Assembly (NCBI RefSeq): GCF_900199635.1
Contig: NZ_LT962687.1
Coordinates: 246,863 to 310,862, forward strand
Direction of reading: 5' to 3'
Source: Anaerotruncus massiliensis (ex Togo et al. 2026)
GTDB taxonomy: Bacteria; Bacillota; Clostridia; Oscillospirales; Ruminococcaceae
Length of the DNA: 64,000 bases
Each line of letters opens with the position of its first letter. Position 1 is the stretch's first letter. Under the pieces are notes generated by a model. That model was not told where the DNA came from. It ran no database searches and was given only the letters and a program-made list of their open reading frames with translations. The translations under genes were made by a program, and so were the position numbers. Shown piece by piece: positions 62,988 to 64,000 of the stretch.

Positions 62988-64000
62988 AACCCGGCGTAAG
63001 CTGACCCGCGCCGAACGCAAACAGATCGAGGCAGCGATTGCCCGTGCCAACCGCACGGACAAAAAAGAGCAGTCCGCCCAGGACAGCATCCCCTATGAAC
63101 GGATGTGGCCGGACGGTATCTGTAAAGTGGCGGATGGCCGCTATACGAAAACCATCCAGTTCCAGGACATCAACTACCAGCTCAGCCAGAACGAGGACAA
63201 AGCTGCCATCTTCGAGGGCTGGTGCGATTTCCTCAACTACTTTGACAGCTCCATCCGGTTTCAGCTGTCCTTCTTGAACCTGGCAGCGTCCCAGGAGACT
63301 TTTGCCAACAGCATCACGATCCCGCCCCAGGGGGACGACTTCGACCCGATCCGGGTGGAATACACACAGATGCTGCAAAACCAGCTGGCGCGTGGCAATA
63401 ACGGTCTTATCAAAACCAAGTACCTGACCTTTTCCATCGAGGCGGACAGTATCCGCACCGCCAAGCCCCGGCTGGAGCGCATCGAGACCGATGTGCTGAA
63501 CAACTTCAAGCGGCTGGGCGTCGCCGCCGAGGTATTGGACGGCAAAGCCAGGCTGGCCCAGCTGCACGCCATTTTCCACATGGACGAGCAGGTTCCGTTC
63601 CAGTTCGAGTGGGAATGGCTGGCCCCGTCGGGCCTTTCCACCAAGGACTTCATCGCGCCGTCCGGCTTTGAGTTCCGTACCGGCAAGCAGTTCCGCATGG
63701 GCAGGAAGTATGGGGCGGTCAGCTTCGTGCAGATTCTGGCCCCGGAGCTGAATGACCGGATGCTGGCGGACTTCCTGGACATGGAAAGCAGCCTAATCGT
63801 GAACCTGCACATCCAGTCGGTGGACCAGGTGAAGGCCATCAAGACGGTGAAACGGAAAATCACCGACCTGGACCGCAGCAAAATCGAGGAACAGAAAAAG
63901 GCTGTCCGCGCCGGATATGACATGGATATAATCCCGTCCGATCTGGCAACTTACGGCAACGAGGCCAAGAAGCTGTTGCAGGACCTGCAATCCCGCAATG
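62929..64000 (+). CDS. VirB4-like T4SS ATPase, N-terminal part (cut by the window)
   Basis: The reading frame opens at an ATG with GGAGGTG just upstream and stays open to the last base. It encodes the VirB4/TraE N-terminal domain (YERMWPDGICKVADGRYTKTIQFQDINYQLSQ, SFVQILAPELNDRMLADFLD). The ATPase domain with Walker A lies beyond the window. It powers pilus/channel assembly for transfer. Confidence 0.88.
   Translation, partial: MTLFAAKTKRQAEKAEPQTKTRRKLTRAERKQIEAAIARANRTDKKEQSAQDSIPYERMWPDGICKVADGRYTKTIQFQDINYQLSQNEDKAAIFEGWCDFLNYFDSSIRFQLSFLNLAASQETFANSITIPPQGDDFDPIRVEYTQMLQNQLARGNNGLIKTKYLTFSIEADSIRTAKPRLERIETDVLNNFKRLGVAAEVLDGKARLAQLHAIFHMDEQVPFQFEWEWLAPSGLSTKDFIAPSGFEFRTGKQFRMGRKYGAVSFVQILAPELNDRMLADFLDMESSLIVNLHIQSVDQVKAIKTVKRKITDLDRSKIEEQKKAVRAGYDMDIIPSDLATYGNEAKKLLQDLQSRN

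Overview
The window is bacterial and looks like a chromosome of a high-GC member of the Clostridia (Oscillospirales-type, anaerobic, Gram-positive). This rests on a single-chain pyruvate:ferredoxin oxidoreductase, a TcdA gene beside 6S RNA, mreBCD-mrdA, a T-box leader upstream of hisS-aspS, canonical sigma-A promoters, strong AGGAGG-type ribosome binding sites, and gene families typical of that group (DUF1292, DUF4321, ZapA, U32 peptidase). The species cannot be named from sequence alone.

Positions 1-44459 are the core chromosome. A minus-strand polyol-type dehydrogenase pair (SDR plus zinc MDR) sits next to a ROK repressor, with a promoter/operator between them (1-3262). Next come a small XRE regulator, tRNA-Thr and tRNA-Tyr with a tandem repeat built on the tRNA-Tyr 3' end, an LCP-like protein, an aconitase-superfamily hydratase, lipoproteins and a cyclophilin (3535-9766). 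A roughly 770-nt stretch without convincing genes, transcribed leftwards from a perfect sigma-A promoter, is probably a large noncoding RNA (9926-10695). DUF1292, a 6S-like RNA and tcdA follow. Two GC-rich mosaic repeat blocks of about 1 kb (12190-13330 and 28890-29945) share an RNA-like core. Between them lie a TtcA-like thiolase, a CBS transporter, PFOR, an ABC ATPase, an alpha-glucosidase and glycogen phosphorylase (glycogen use feeding pyruvate oxidation), then zapA, a U32 peptidase and dut. The shape operon maf-mreBCD-mrdA with a divergent MinD-like ATPase follows (30220-36275), then mgsA, a T-box leader, hisS-aspS, an RlmI-type methyltransferase, PspC, and rplM-rpsI.

An integrative conjugative element begins just after rpsI and runs off the right edge (about 44460-64000). 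It carries parA/parB, small accessory genes, a replication-initiator-like protein, an antirepressor, PcfB, the VirD4 coupling protein, Maff2, a TrbL/VirB6-like protein, PrgI and the start of VirB4. This is the Tn1549/CTn-like backbone of Firmicutes.

Nested inside the ICE, and splitting its maff2 gene, is a 9.9-kb mobilizable element (51612-61518). It is bounded by imperfect 20-bp terminal inverted repeats and an AA dinucleotide at both junctions; joining the flanks at AA restores a 72-codon maff2 frame. It encodes a TnpX-type large serine recombinase, TnpW, a replication initiator, a DnaC-like helicase loader, MobC and a relaxase with a likely oriT. Its left arm carries a truncated IS66 copy and an AT-rich macrolide-lincosamide-streptogramin resistance gene recognised as erm(G), followed by an MGMT-like protein that lacks the alkyl-accepting cysteine.

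The observations most worth a second look are the large noncoding RNA, the precise IME-in-ICE insertion into maff2, the mosaic repeat pair with compensatory base changes, the tRNA-Tyr-derived tandem repeat, the cysteine-free MGMT-like protein, and the MinD-like ATPase with altered nucleotide-binding residues.
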